Positions 49,163 to 58,101 of a stretch of 64,000 nucleotides of DNA are shown here, piece after piece (the stretch's first letter is position 1; each line of letters starts with the position of its first letter). The notes under the pieces were generated by a model. That model was not told the DNA's origin and ran no database searches. It saw only the letters and a program-made list of their open reading frames with translations. The DNA comes from Amycolatopsis sp. GM8 (GTDB lineage: Bacteria > Actinomycetota > Actinomycetes > Mycobacteriales > Pseudonocardiaceae). A program made the position numbers and the translations under genes. Location of the stretch: the NCBI RefSeq assembly GCF_021653975.1, contig NZ_JAJKFK010000010.1, forward strand, positions 62,001 to 126,000. The letters are read 5' to 3'.

Positions 49163-50061
49163 CGAGTGGCGAGACCGTCGAGTTCGGCCATCGTTTCCGC
49201 GCTGAGCCGGATGGCTCCGGCGGCGACGTTCTCGGTCAGGTGGGCCGGATTCGCGGTGCCGGGGATGAGCAGGGTGCGCGCGTAGTGCGCGAGCTCCCAC
49301 GCCAGACCGACCTGGGCGGGGGTGACACCCAGGGCGGTGGCCGCGGCGCGCACGGTCGCGTGCTCGGTGACCTTGGGGAAGCCCGGGAACGCCGAACCGA
49401 GCGGGAAGAACGGCACCCAGGCCACGTCGTGCTCCCGGCACAGGTCGAGCAGGGGTTCGCTGGAGCGGTCGAGCAGGCTGTGCGCGTTCTGCACGCACAC
49501 GATGCCGGCGGGCAGCGCCTGGCGCAGCTGCCCGGCACTGACGGCGCTCAGCCCGATCCCGCCGATCTTGCCGTCGTCCCGCAGCGCTACCAGTTCCGCG
49601 AGCTGGCTGTCGAGATCGACGCGCTGGTCGCCCTCGGCGACGATCCCGGGCGGGGTGTCCGTCCGGCGGAGGTTGACCACCGCGAGCCGGTCCGCGCCAA
49701 GCGTCGCGAGGTTCGCCTCGACGCTCGCGCGCAGCTGCTCCGGTCGTTGCGCGGCGACCAGGTCGCCGTGCTCGTCGCGCACCGCGCCGACCTTGCTCAC
49801 CAGTGCCAGGTCGTCCGGATAGGGATGCAGCGCGGCCCGGATCAGCTCGTTCGCGACGGTTTCTCCGTAGAACTGTGCGGTGTCGATGTGGTTGACGCCC
49901 TGCTCGATCGCCGCGCGCAGGACCGCGACGCCGGTCTCGCGGTCGACGGGCGGGCGGCCGGGTGACTCGGCCAGCTGCATCGCGCCGAAACCGACCCGGG
50001 CGACCCGGTGCCCGGCCAGTGTCGTGGTGCCCCCGGGTGCCTGCCGGGTGGTGTCGCTCAT
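49159..50061 (-). CDS. Aldo/keto reductase
   Basis: This 300-residue TIM-barrel NADPH-dependent oxidoreductase has VARVGFGAMQLAESPGRPPVDRETGVAVLRAAIEQGVNHIDTAQFYGETVANELI with Asp and Tyr of the catalytic tetrad, LALVSKVGAVRDE with the Lys, and IPGTANPAHLTENVAAG at the cofactor end. The position of the usual catalytic His reads NLRRTD, so that residue may be replaced. ATG 50061 follows AAGGGAG. It is divergent from a TetR gene with twin operators between them. Confidence 0.88.
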   Translation of the reverse strand: MSDTTRQAPGGTTTLAGHRVARVGFGAMQLAESPGRPPVDRETGVAVLRAAIEQGVNHIDTAQFYGETVANELIRAALHPYPDDLALVSKVGAVRDEHGDLVAAQRPEQLRASVEANLATLGADRLAVVNLRRTDTPPGIVAEGDQRVDLDSQLAELVALRDDGKIGGIGLSAVSAGQLRQALPAGIVCVQNAHSLLDRSSEPLLDLCREHDVAWVPFFPLGSAFPGFPKVTEHATVRAAATALGVTPAQVGLAWELAHYARTLLIPGTANPAHLTENVAAGAIRLSAETMAELDGLATR

Positions 50062-50103
50062 GTCGTGCTCCCTTGCCGGAATGGCATAGTGGTGGTCGAG
50101 GAT

Positions 50104-50125
50104 GTACCGGAGGTCCCTCCGGTAC
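50104..50125. promoter_or_regulatory. TetR operator 1 (perfect palindrome)
   Basis: The arms GTACCGGAGG (50104-50113) and CCTCCGGTAC (50116-50125) are perfect inverted repeats around TC. The site lies in the 98-bp gap between the divergent aldo/keto reductase and TetR genes. Confidence 0.7.
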
Positions 50126-50141
50126 AACGAAGCGTAGCAGA

Positions 50142-50160
50142 ATCGGAGGACCCTCCGGTA
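50142..50160. promoter_or_regulatory. TetR operator 2 overlapping the TetR ribosome site and start
   Basis: AATCGGAGG-AC-CCTCCGGTA repeats operator 1 with two mismatches in the left arm. It covers the GGAGG ribosome site and reaches the A of the TetR start codon, so binding would directly block TetR expression. Confidence 0.65.
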
Positions 50161-50723
50161 TGGCCGGGACTCAGGGAAAGGCCGTGCGCGTGGACGCGCG
50201 GCGCAACCGGCAGCGCCTCGTCGAGGTGGCCCGCGAGGCGTTCACCACGGGCGAGGACAAGGTGTCCCTGGAGGCGATCGCCCGCGAGGCCGGCGTCGGC
50301 ATCGGCACCCTCTACCGGCATTTCCCGACCCGGGAGGCGCTGGTCGAGGCCGTGTACCGGGCCGAACGGACCTGGCTGCACGACAGCGCCGGCGAACTGC
50401 TGGCCACCCTGTCCCCGGACCGCGCGCTGCGCGCCTGGATGGACCGGTTCGGCGACTACGTGGCGACCAAACGGGAGCTGGGCGACGCCCTGCGCGCGCT
50501 GATCGTCTCCGGCACGGTCACCTCGGCGGAAGCCCGCGCCGAGCTGTCCGCCGCCGCGAAACAACTGCTCGACGCGGGTGCCGCCGCCGGCACGGTGCGC
50601 GCCGATGTGCGCGCTGAGGACGTGGTCGTCGGCGTGCTCGGGATCCTGGTCGCCTGCGGTCAGCGGCGTGACCAGGCAGACCGGCTGCTGGACCTGCTGA
50701 TGGACGGCCTGCGCCGGAGCTGA
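50160..50723 (+). CDS. TetR-family regulator of the aldo/keto reductase
   Basis: The 187-residue protein has the TetR HTH (RQRLVEVAREAFTTGEDKVSLEAIAREAGVGIGTLYRHFPTREALVEAVYR) and a TetR_C-type ligand domain (RAWMDRFGDYVATKRELGDALRALIVSG). It is divergent from the aldo/keto reductase, and the two palindromic operators between them imply autorepression and control of the reductase. Confidence 0.92.
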   Translation: MAGTQGKAVRVDARRNRQRLVEVAREAFTTGEDKVSLEAIAREAGVGIGTLYRHFPTREALVEAVYRAERTWLHDSAGELLATLSPDRALRAWMDRFGDYVATKRELGDALRALIVSGTVTSAEARAELSAAAKQLLDAGAAAGTVRADVRAEDVVVGVLGILVACGQRRDQADRLLDLLMDGLRRS

Positions 50724-50725
50724 CG

Positions 50726-51610
50726 TCAGGCGGCGGGCACGTCGACCGGGATCGCGATCAGGCTCGCCTCGCGCGCGGCCGTCCGTGCCTCCTCGGCGAA
50801 ATCCGGTGCGGCGCAAGCGAAAAGAGTCTTCCCGTCGGAACCGCCGAGCGCGCAGGCGAACACGGGTGTGCCCGGCTCGATCTCATCGGTGATCTCGCCG
50901 CCCTCGACGACCCGCAACAGCCGCGCGCCGGTGGCGTCCGCGATCCACAGCGCGCCTTCCGCGTCGAGACAGCAGCCGTCCGGGGAAACCAGCCGTGGCA
51001 AGGGTTCGCCGGGCGCCCGGTCGACCGGCAGCGGACCGAACTCCGCCCAGATGCGGCGGTTCACCAGCCGTCCGTCGCCGGTCACGTCGAAGGCGGTGAC
51101 CCGGTTGCCGAACGTCTCGCCGACGAGGAGTCCCCCGTCGTCCGTGAGCACGCTTCCGTTGGGAAACCACAACTCCGCGGCGACCTCGGTGACCGTGCCG
51201 TCGGGATCGGCCCGGTGCAGCGCGGCCGGGCGGGGCGCGGCGCCATCCATCAGGTCGAAGCCGAAGTTGCCGACGTACACCCGGCCTTGCGCGTCGAGGA
51301 CCAGATCGTTGAGATGGCCGCCGGCGTGCCCGCTCAGGTCGGCGTGGGTGACCAGCGTGCCGTCGGGCTCGCGCCGCAGGAGCCTGCGATCGCGCATGGA
51401 GCTGATCACCAGCCGTCCGTCGGGGAGCCAGCCCAGCCCGGACGGTTGGCCTGGGACGTCCGCTTCGACCCGCTGGTCCGAACCATCCTCGCGGGCCGAA
51501 AACACTTGGTGCAGATAGAAATCGGAGAACCAGATCCGTCCGTCGTGCCAGCGTGGTCCTTCGAGGAACGCGAAGCCGTCGACGACGGTGGTCACTGTGC
51601 CGGGCCGCAT
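50726..51610 (-). CDS. SMP-30/gluconolactonase-like hydrolase
   Basis: The 294-residue six-bladed beta-propeller has FLEGPRWHDGRIWFSDFYLHQVF (metal Glu), GQPSGLGWLPDGRLVISSM, HLNDLVLDAQGRVYVGNFGF (metal Asn) and SPDGCCLDAEGALWIADA (metal Asp). All are typical of SMP-30/gluconolactonase/LRE proteins, which hydrolyse lactones using Ca or Zn. It is convergent with the TetR gene 2 nt away. Confidence 0.9.
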   Translation of the reverse strand: MRPGTVTTVVDGFAFLEGPRWHDGRIWFSDFYLHQVFSAREDGSDQRVEADVPGQPSGLGWLPDGRLVISSMRDRRLLRREPDGTLVTHADLSGHAGGHLNDLVLDAQGRVYVGNFGFDLMDGAAPRPAALHRADPDGTVTEVAAELWFPNGSVLTDDGGLLVGETFGNRVTAFDVTGDGRLVNRRIWAEFGPLPVDRAPGEPLPRLVSPDGCCLDAEGALWIADATGARLLRVVEGGEITDEIEPGTPVFACALGGSDGKTLFACAAPDFAEEARTAAREASLIAIPVDVPAA

Positions 51611-51651
51611 CAGCGCATGGTCACGACTTCGGCCCGGACTGTCAAGCGGGT

Positions 51652-51692
51652 GCTCCCGTCCCGGCGTCGGCGTTGAGGCCGGCGACGGGAGC
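51652..51692 (-). terminator. Hairpin terminator after the metallophosphoesterase gene
   Basis: GCTCCCGTC (51652-51660) pairs with GACGGGAGC (51684-51692), and a further GC-rich stem closes inside. It lies just beyond the stop of the minus-strand gene ending at 51699. Confidence 0.6.
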
Positions 51693-51698
51693 GTGGCG

Positions 51699-53648
51699 CT
51701 ACTTGCCGGTCATGAACTCCGGGATGGACAGCGGGCGGTTCACGATCCGGACGTCACCGATCCAGCCGAGGAACACCATGTCGATCGCGCCGCCGTACTC
51801 GTGCCCGCCCAGCAGCCACGGCAGGCCGAGCGAGGTGATGCCGACCGAGATCGTGGACGGGTTGTCGACGACCGGGGCGCCTTCCACGTACAGCATCGTG
51901 TGCCGGCCGTCGTTGACCACGGCCAGGTGCCACCAGGTGTTCTCGACCAGCCCGTGCCCCCAGTTGGTGGTCGGGTAGGTGTTGTTCAGCGGGTAGCAGT
52001 TGAACTGCGGCTCGCGGCCGTTGTTCGAAATGCTGAGCGTGGCCACCGGCTCCTGCGGGTCGGTGTTGCGGCCGCTCTTGCCCGCCTTGCCGGCCTCGCC
52101 CCACCGGCTGAGCACGGACGCCCAGCCGTTGTTGCCGGCGTCCCAGCCGAGCGGGATCTTGATGAACGTCTCGATCGTGTACCCGCGGGCGAACGTCTCG
52201 GCGTTCAGCGGAGCCTGCTGGCCGGTGGTCAGGTACGCGCCGTGCAGCGGGTTGCGGCCGCCGGCGAATCGCACGCTGGCGTGCCCCGGCTGGTCCGGGT
52301 GGTGGTCGTCGGACCAGGTCAGCGCGTCGGCGGCGCTGCCCGGCACGGACAGCAGCGTCAGGTCGTTGCCGTGCCCGGACAGGTCGCGGACCTGCTGGCT
52401 ACCGGTGACCGGGGTGCCGTTCGCGCCGCCCTGGTCGAACCGCCAGTACGCCAGGGTGCCCGGCACCAGCACCTTGTTCGCCGGGCGGGCCGGGCGGGTG
52501 GTGACCGGGATGAAGCTCGAGAACCGCTGCTCGAAGTCGATCGCCATGGAGAAGTTGTCGACGCTCGTGGTGAGCCGCGCTTCCTGGGCGGCCAGCGCGT
52601 TCCGCTGCTCCGGCTCCTGGGCCAGGATCCACGGCGACAGGGTCTCGACGTCGATCGTGTTGCGGGCCAGGTCGAAATGGTAGAGCCGCAGCATTCCGCC
52701 GCCACCGAAGTAGCGGTTCTGGTAGTTCGTGATGTGCAGGTGCACGTCGTGGCCGGCCGCGTTCTGGCGGGTCACCCGCCCCGGCGGCCAGAAGTGGCCG
52801 TTGAGGGTGAGGAAGATCTGGTCGTTGTTGGTGATCAGGTTCTGCCAGACCTGCTCGCCGTAGCCGGTGAACACCGCGTTGTTCTCGGGATCGCCCGACT
52901 CGTACGGGTACACGTTGTCGTCGTAGATCGAGCCGACGATCTCGTGCGAGGTGAGGATGACCGGCAGCTTCGGGTGGTCCTTGATGACCTGGTTGGCCCA
53001 CGCGAAGCCCTGCGCGGAAACCCGCCAGTCCATCGCCAGCAGCAGCCATTCGCGGCCGGCGGCCTGGAAGATGTGCGCGGTGTTGTAGCCGCTCGGGTCG
53101 GCGCCGGCGAACGTCTTCGACCGGGCGAACCGCTGCGGGCCCATGGTCTGCAGGTACGGCGTGGAGCCGCGGGTGTCGTCACCGCTGACGTCGTGGTTGC
53201 CGGCCAGCACGCTGTACGCGACGTTGCGCGAGTCCAGCATTTCGAACGCCTTGCCGACCGCCTGGAACGACGACGGGTCGGCGTCCTGGGTCAGGTCGCC
53301 GAGGTGCGCCATGAAGACGATGTTGTTCGGGTTGCCGTCGTTGCCGCTGTTGTTGATGACGTAGCGGAACGACTCCTCCTGCGGGAGCGAGTTGATGCTG
53401 TTCTGGCTGCCCCAGTACAGGAACTGGGTGTCGGGCATGACGGCCAGGGTGAACTGGAGGCTGTCCGGATCGGGGTTCCAGCGGCCGATGTTTCTTTGCT
53501 GCTGGTTGTCGGCGGCGAACGCGGGGAGCGCGCCGAGGGGGGCGAGAGCCGCCGCCCCCGCACCGGCGAGACCCGCGGTACGCAGGAAGGTTCGCCGGTT
53601 TGGTCCCGTCTTCGCCGATGCCTCATCGGCGCCGTGTGGATCGCACAT
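51699..53648 (-). CDS. Tat-exported calcineurin-like metallophosphoesterase with LamG domain
   Basis: The 649-residue secreted protein has a twin-arginine signal (NRRTFLRTAGLAGAGAAALAPLGALPAFA). A calcineurin-like catalytic domain follows with AVMPDTQ, HLGDLTQDADPS, GNHDVSGD and TLNGHFWPPG supplying the metal ligands. A C-terminal concanavalin/LamG-type domain begins after LAYWRFDQGG and contains TIETFIKIPLGWD and TWWHLAVVNDGRHTMLYVEG. It probably hydrolyses phosphate esters outside the cell while the LamG domain binds a surface or glycan. ATG 53648 follows GAAAGG. Confidence 0.9.
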   Translation of the reverse strand: MCDPHGADEASAKTGPNRRTFLRTAGLAGAGAAALAPLGALPAFAADNQQQRNIGRWNPDPDSLQFTLAVMPDTQFLYWGSQNSINSLPQEESFRYVINNSGNDGNPNNIVFMAHLGDLTQDADPSSFQAVGKAFEMLDSRNVAYSVLAGNHDVSGDDTRGSTPYLQTMGPQRFARSKTFAGADPSGYNTAHIFQAAGREWLLLAMDWRVSAQGFAWANQVIKDHPKLPVILTSHEIVGSIYDDNVYPYESGDPENNAVFTGYGEQVWQNLITNNDQIFLTLNGHFWPPGRVTRQNAAGHDVHLHITNYQNRYFGGGGMLRLYHFDLARNTIDVETLSPWILAQEPEQRNALAAQEARLTTSVDNFSMAIDFEQRFSSFIPVTTRPARPANKVLVPGTLAYWRFDQGGANGTPVTGSQQVRDLSGHGNDLTLLSVPGSAADALTWSDDHHPDQPGHASVRFAGGRNPLHGAYLTTGQQAPLNAETFARGYTIETFIKIPLGWDAGNNGWASVLSRWGEAGKAGKSGRNTDPQEPVATLSISNNGREPQFNCYPLNNTYPTTNWGHGLVENTWWHLAVVNDGRHTMLYVEGAPVVDNPSTISVGITSLGLPWLLGGHEYGGAIDMVFLGWIGDVRIVNRPLSIPEFMTGK

Positions 53649-53787
53649 GGCTGTGCCTTTCGGGGTGGGAAACAAGCCGACCGGACGCTACGTCGAACCG
53701 GCCAAGCCGGAACGAACGTCAGGTGACGCGGATCGATCAGCTGCGTGACGCCTGTAAAGGGACATTCCGGTCCACCTGGGCGTGCCC

Positions 53788-53815
53788 GTGACCAGGACTG
53801 TTCCCCGATTAGGCT
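53788..53815 (+). promoter_or_regulatory. Predicted promoter giving a leaderless response-regulator mRNA
   Basis: GTGACC (53788-53793) and TAGGCT (53810-53815) have a 16-nt spacer. The expected start point, about 7 nt on, coincides with the ATG at 53822, and no ribosome site is present. Confidence 0.5.
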
Positions 53816-53821
53816 GCGGAC

Positions 53822-54544
53822 ATGTCACGGCTGCTGGTGGTGGAGGACGACGAGACGATCGGGGGCGTGCTGGAGGCGAGCCTGCGCCGGCACGGCTTCA
53901 CCGTCCGCTGGGAACGTACGGGCGCGGGCGGGCTCGTGGCCGCCGAGGCGGACATCTTCGACCTCGTCCTGCTCGACCTGGGCCTGCCCGACCTGGACGG
54001 GATCGAGGTGTGCCGGCGGTTGCGCGCCGGGCAGCCGTCCGCCGTGCTGGTGATCCTCACCGCCCGGCAGGAGGAGATGGACGTCGTCGTCGGCCTGGAG
54101 GCCGGGGCGGACGACTATCTCACCAAACCCGTCCGGCTCGCCGAGTTGCTGGCCCGGGTCCGCGCCCACCTGCGGCGCGGCCCGGCCGGTGCCCCGGCGG
54201 ACGCCCTCGAGGTCGGGCCGTTGCGGGTCGACGTCACCGCCCGGCGGGTGCACCTGGGCGGGCGCGAGGTGGTGTTGCGGGCCAAGGAGTTCGACCTGCT
54301 GGCCCGCCTCGCGCAGGCCCCGGGCGCGGCGATCAGCCGGGACGCGCTGATGAGCGACGTGTGGGACGCGCACTGGTACGGCTCGACCAAGACGCTCGAC
54401 GTGCACATCGCCGCGCTGCGCCGCAAGCTCGCCGACGCGGCGCCCGCACCGGACGAGGTGCCTCGGATCTCCACGCTGCGCGGCCACGGCTACCGGCTGG
54501 AGCTACCAGGGGAGGGGACGTGCGCAAGCGGATCGTCGCACTGA
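53822..54544 (+). CDS. OmpR-family response regulator
   Basis: The 240-residue protein has a receiver domain with acidic pair Asp9/Asp10, phospho-acceptor Asp52 (LLDLGLPDLDG) and Lys102 (DDYLTKPVRL). A winged-helix DNA-binding domain follows (RAKEFDLLARLAQAPGAAISRDALMSDVW, TLDVHIAALRRKLADA, LRGHGYRLE). The histidine kinase gene overlaps its 3' end by 25 nt. The target genes are unknown; the downstream DedA-uppP genes are near and possibly linked. Confidence 0.93.
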   Translation: MSRLLVVEDDETIGGVLEASLRRHGFTVRWERTGAGGLVAAEADIFDLVLLDLGLPDLDGIEVCRRLRAGQPSAVLVILTARQEEMDVVVGLEAGADDYLTKPVRLAELLARVRAHLRRGPAGAPADALEVGPLRVDVTARRVHLGGREVVLRAKEFDLLARLAQAPGAAISRDALMSDVWDAHWYGSTKTLDVHIAALRRKLADAAPAPDEVPRISTLRGHGYRLELPGEGTCASGSSH

Positions 54545-55809
54545 CGGTGGCCGCCGCGGTGCTCGCGATCAGCTTGTTCGGGCTGCCGCTGGCCGCGGGG
54601 GTCGCCAAGTACTACCTCGACGACGAGCGGGCCGAGCTGGAACGGGTCGCCGACTCCACCGCGCTCGCGCTCGCCGACGACCTCGCCCGGCACCCCGCGA
54701 CGGTCCAGCTGCCGGCGACCGGCGGTGACGCCGACGTCGCGGTCTACGCGCCGGACGGCCGGTTGCTCGCGGGCACCGGTCCCGCCACCGCGGACGAGAT
54801 CGTGGCCCGCGCGATGGCCGGCGAACCGGTGCGGGGCGACCCGGATCTGGCGTTCGCCACCCCGGTCACCGACGACGGCGTGCTGGTCGGGGTGGTCCGG
54901 ACCACGGGCGGGCGGTTTGAGTTCTACCTGCGCATCGTGCTGACCTGGCTGGTGATGCTGGGGCTGGCGGTCGCCGCGCTCGGGCTCACCTGGCTGGTCG
55001 CGCGCCGGATGGCGGCCCGGCTCGCGCGCCCGCTGGAGGAGCTGTCGCGGACGGCGCGGCGGCTGGGGGAGGGCGATTTCACCGTCCGGGCGCGGCCGGC
55101 GGGGGTGGCTGAGATCGACTCGGCCGGCACGGCCGTGAACACCACCGCCGAGCGCATCGGGGACATGCTCGAACGCGAACGCGCCTTCTCCGCCAACGCC
55201 TCCCACCAGCTGCGCACGCCGCTGGCCGGGCTGCGGTTGCAGCTCGAAGCGGCGCTGGACACGACGGATCCCGACGAGGTGCACGCCGCCGTCCGCGACG
55301 GGATCGAGACCGCGGACCGGCTGGAACGCACCATCCACGACCTGCTCACGCTGGCGCGCGACCAGCGCCCGGCCACCGGCGCGGCCGATCTGGGCGCGCT
55401 GCTCGCCGAGGTCGAGCAGGGCTGGCGCGGGCTGCTCGCGGCCGGGGGCCGGCAGCTGCGCATCGTCGTGGACGACCCGCCCGCGCCGCGCGCGTCGGAG
55501 GCGGCGATCCGGCAGATCCTGGCCGTGCTGCTGGACAACGCGGTCAGCCACGGCCGGGGCACCGTGACCGTCACCGCGCGCGACGCCGGCGGCGCGTTCG
55601 CGGTGGACGTGTCCGACGAAGGTCCCGGTATCGGCGACGATCTCGACCCGTTCGCCCGCCGGGAATCCGGCACCGGCCGGGGGATCGGGCTCGGGCTGGC
55701 GCGCGGTCTCGCCGAGGCCGAAGGCGGGCGGCTGTGGCTCTCGCGCCCCGCGCCGCCGACTTTTTCGCTGCTGCTGCCGATCGATGACCCTGCCCTTGCG
55801 GTCGGTTAG
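54520..55809 (+). CDS. Sensor histidine kinase
   Basis: The 429-residue kinase has two membrane helices (IVALTVAAAVLAISLFGLPLAAGV and FYLRIVLTWLVMLGLAVAALGLTWLVA) flanking an extracellular sensor of about 105 residues. A HAMP domain, an H-box with His229 (SANASHQLRTPLAGL), an N-box (LDNAVSHGRG) and G-boxes (DEGPGIGDD, GRGIGLGLARGLAEAEGG) follow. GTG 54520 follows GGGGAGGGG. It partners the overlapping response regulator. Confidence 0.92.
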   Translation: MRKRIVALTVAAAVLAISLFGLPLAAGVAKYYLDDERAELERVADSTALALADDLARHPATVQLPATGGDADVAVYAPDGRLLAGTGPATADEIVARAMAGEPVRGDPDLAFATPVTDDGVLVGVVRTTGGRFEFYLRIVLTWLVMLGLAVAALGLTWLVARRMAARLARPLEELSRTARRLGEGDFTVRARPAGVAEIDSAGTAVNTTAERIGDMLERERAFSANASHQLRTPLAGLRLQLEAALDTTDPDEVHAAVRDGIETADRLERTIHDLLTLARDQRPATGAADLGALLAEVEQGWRGLLAAGGRQLRIVVDDPPAPRASEAAIRQILAVLLDNAVSHGRGTVTVTARDAGGAFAVDVSDEGPGIGDDLDPFARRESGTGRGIGLGLARGLAEAEGGRLWLSRPAPPTFSLLLPIDDPALAVG

Positions 55810-55844
55810 CCACCCGTTAACCCGTGCCCGGCGAGACTTCGACC

Positions 55845-56483
55845 GTGCATGTTCTCGCGTTGAACCCACTCGACCCGCACAGCCTGCTGGCCACCTTCGG
55901 CCCGCTGGGGGTGGCGGTGGTCCTGTTCGCCGAAACCGGGCTGCTGATCGGTTTCTTCCTGCCCGGTGACTCGCTGCTGTTCACCGCGGGCCTGCTGTGC
56001 GCGACGACCTCGGGTGCCGCGCTGCACCTGTCGCTGCCGTGGGTGCTGGTCGCCGCGGCGGTGGGCGCGCTGCTCGGCGCCCAGGCCGGCTACCTGATCG
56101 GCCGCCGCGCCGGGCCCGCGCTGCTCGATCGCCCGGACCGGCCGAGGCTGCACGCCGCGACCGTGCGCGCCCGCGAGGTGCTGAACAACTACGGCGTCGG
56201 CAAGGCCGTCGTGCTCGCCCGGTTCATCCCACTGGTCCGCACGGTGCTCAACCCGCTCGCGGGTGCCCTCGGCGTGCCCGCGCGGGCCTTCACGCTGTGG
56301 CAGGTGATCGGCGGGCTCGTGTGGTCGCTCGGCGTCACCCTCGCCGGGTACCTGCTGGGCAGCCAGATCCCCAGCATCGACACCTATCTGCTGCCGATCA
56401 TCGCGGTCATCGTGCTGCTGTCGCTCATCCCGGTAGCGCGTGAACTGCTGCGCGCCCGCCGCAAGGGGACCTCTCAGCAGTGA
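55845..56483 (+). CDS. DedA-family membrane protein
   Basis: The 212-residue protein has the DedA/SNARE-associated core: FAETGLLIGFFLPGDSLLFTAGLL, GAQAGYLIGRRAGPALL, VLARFIPLVRTVLNPLAGALGVP and a C-terminal helix. Family members flip or recycle undecaprenyl phosphate. That fits the directly overlapping uppP gene. The start could be GTG 55845 or GTG 55824; neither has a strong ribosome site. Confidence 0.88.
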   Translation: MHVLALNPLDPHSLLATFGPLGVAVVLFAETGLLIGFFLPGDSLLFTAGLLCATTSGAALHLSLPWVLVAAAVGALLGAQAGYLIGRRAGPALLDRPDRPRLHAATVRAREVLNNYGVGKAVVLARFIPLVRTVLNPLAGALGVPARAFTLWQVIGGLVWSLGVTLAGYLLGSQIPSIDTYLLPIIAVIVLLSLIPVARELLRARRKGTSQQ

Positions 56484-57352
56484 GCCTGACCTATCTCGAA
56501 GCCATCGTCGTCGGCGCCTTCCAGGGTGTCACGGAACTGTTCCCGGTCTCCAGCCTCGGGCACAGCGTGCTCATCCCCGCGCTCGTCGGCGGGCAGTGGG
56601 CGAAGGATCTCGACGTGTCCGCGCCGGAGTCGCCGTACCTGGCGTTCATCGTCGGCCTGCACGTGGCGACCGCGCTGGCGCTCCTGCTGTTCTTCTGGCG
56701 CGACTGGGTGCGGATCATCGGCGGGTTCTTCACCTCGATCCGGTACCGCCGGGTGAAAACTCCCGCCGAGCGGCTCGCCTGGCTGATCATCCTGGCCACC
56801 ATCCCCGTCGGGATCGCCGGGCTGGCACTGGAACATCTCTTCCGCACGACGCTCGGCAAACCCATCCCCGCGGCGAGCTTCCTGATCGCCAACGGGGTCG
56901 TGCTGTATCTGGGGGAACGGCTCCGCCGCCGCGCCGCCGCCGCCGACGTCGGATCACCGGACGAGCGCCTGGCACGGCTGCCGATGGGCCGGGGGGTGCT
57001 GATCGGTTCGGCGCAGATTCTCGCGCTGCTGCCGGGAATCAGCCGTTCCGGGGTGACGATGGTCGCCGGGCTCCTTCGTGGACTGTCCCATGAGGACGCC
57101 GCCCGGTTCTCGTTTCTCCTTGCCACACCGGTGATCCTGGCCGCCGGCGCGCTCAAGATCCCCGACCTGACCGGACCGCTCGGCGCGGGCATCCACGGCC
57201 CGATCCTGGCCGGCAGTATCGCGTCGTTCGTCAGCGCCTACCTCGCCGTGCGGTTCCTGATTCGTTACTTCCACACCCGCACGCTGACCCCGTTCGCCAT
57301 CTACTGCGGTTTGGCCGGACTCGGCAGCCTGCTCTGGCTCACCCTGGCGTGA
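56480..57352 (+). CDS. uppP: Undecaprenyl-diphosphatase UppP/BacA
   Basis: The 290-residue membrane phosphatase has the two family signatures: EAIVVGAFQGVTELFPVSSLGHSVLIPAL near the N-terminus and LLPGISRSGVTMVAGLLRGLSHEDAARFSFLL in the second half. It dephosphorylates undecaprenyl pyrophosphate so that the carrier can be reused in peptidoglycan synthesis, and overproduction gives bacitracin resistance. GTGA overlap with the DedA gene supports a shared lipid-carrier role. Confidence 0.94.
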   Translation: MSLTYLEAIVVGAFQGVTELFPVSSLGHSVLIPALVGGQWAKDLDVSAPESPYLAFIVGLHVATALALLLFFWRDWVRIIGGFFTSIRYRRVKTPAERLAWLIILATIPVGIAGLALEHLFRTTLGKPIPAASFLIANGVVLYLGERLRRRAAAADVGSPDERLARLPMGRGVLIGSAQILALLPGISRSGVTMVAGLLRGLSHEDAARFSFLLATPVILAAGALKIPDLTGPLGAGIHGPILAGSIASFVSAYLAVRFLIRYFHTRTLTPFAIYCGLAGLGSLLWLTLA

Positions 57353-57358
57353 GCCCGT

Positions 57359-57397
57359 GTCAGTGTCGCGCGCACGCCCCCGGCGCGCGACACTGAC
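57359..57397. terminator. Strong hairpin after uppP
   Basis: Perfect 15-bp arms (GTCAGTGTCGCGCGC at 57359-57373 and its complement at 57383-57397) enclose a 9-nt loop. No T-run follows. It ends the DedA-uppP unit and precedes the TRIC gene. Confidence 0.7.
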
Positions 57398-57431
57398 TCC
57401 CCGTGGGAACTGGCAAGAGGAACGACCCGCG

Positions 57432-58040
57432 GTGATCGGCGAGCTGCTTTCGCTCGCCGGGATCGCCGCGTTCGCCGTGTCGGGGGCGCTCGTCGGGGTC
57501 CGGCGGCGCCTCGACCTGCTCGGCGTGGTCGTGGTCGGGGTGGCCACCGGCACCGGCGGCGGGGTGCTGCGCGACCTGGCGCTGAACGTGTCGCCGCCGC
57601 TGGCGTTCACGCACTGGCCGAGCCTCGTCTCGGCGGTCGCCGCGTCGCTCGCGGTGTTCGTGCTGCATTCGCGGCTGTCCCGGCTGCGCCCGCTGGAACT
57701 GCTGTTCGACGCGTTCGGGATGGGCCTGTTCACCGCGACCGGCGCGATCTACGCGCTGGACCACGCCGCCGGGCCGCTGGCGGCGGTGCTGATCGGCACG
57801 GTCACCGCCGTCGGCGGGGGAGTCGTCCGGGACGTGCTGGTCACCGAGATCCCGATCGTGCTGCGCCGCGAGCTCTACGCCGTCTCGGCACTGGCCGGGG
57901 CCGGGGTGACCGTCGCGCTGGACACCCTGACCGGGTCGGTGCCGGCCGCGACCGTCGCCGGTGCCGTGGTGGCCGTCGTGCTCAGGCTGGTCTCGCTCTG
58001 GCGGGGCTGGCAGCTGCCCGGATCGTTCACCGGACCGTAA
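57432..58040 (+). CDS. TRIC-family cation channel protein (YadS/YvgT-like)
   Basis: The 202-residue protein has the duplicated UPF0126 layout of seven helices. Each half has a glycine-rich kink: GTGGGVLRDLAL and AVGGGVVRDVLVTEIPIVLRRELYA. Prokaryotic TRIC proteins form trimeric cation (mainly K+) channels. GTG 57432 has AGAGGA upstream. Confidence 0.88.
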   Translation: MIGELLSLAGIAAFAVSGALVGVRRRLDLLGVVVVGVATGTGGGVLRDLALNVSPPLAFTHWPSLVSAVAASLAVFVLHSRLSRLRPLELLFDAFGMGLFTATGAIYALDHAAGPLAAVLIGTVTAVGGGVVRDVLVTEIPIVLRRELYAVSALAGAGVTVALDTLTGSVPAATVAGAVVAVVLRLVSLWRGWQLPGSFTGP

Positions 58041-58073
58041 GAACGACGACGAGATCCTTACGTGCCGCGCGTT

Positions 58074-58101
58074 CGGTGACCGTGCCGCGCCACGGTCACC
58101 G
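58074..58101. promoter_or_regulatory. Palindrome next to the hydrolase -10 box
   Basis: CGGTGACCGTG (58074-58084) and CACGGTCACCG (58091-58101) form an 11-bp inverted repeat with a 6-nt centre. It abuts TAGGTT (58102-58107), the likely -10 box of the hydrolase, so it could be an operator. Confidence 0.5.
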
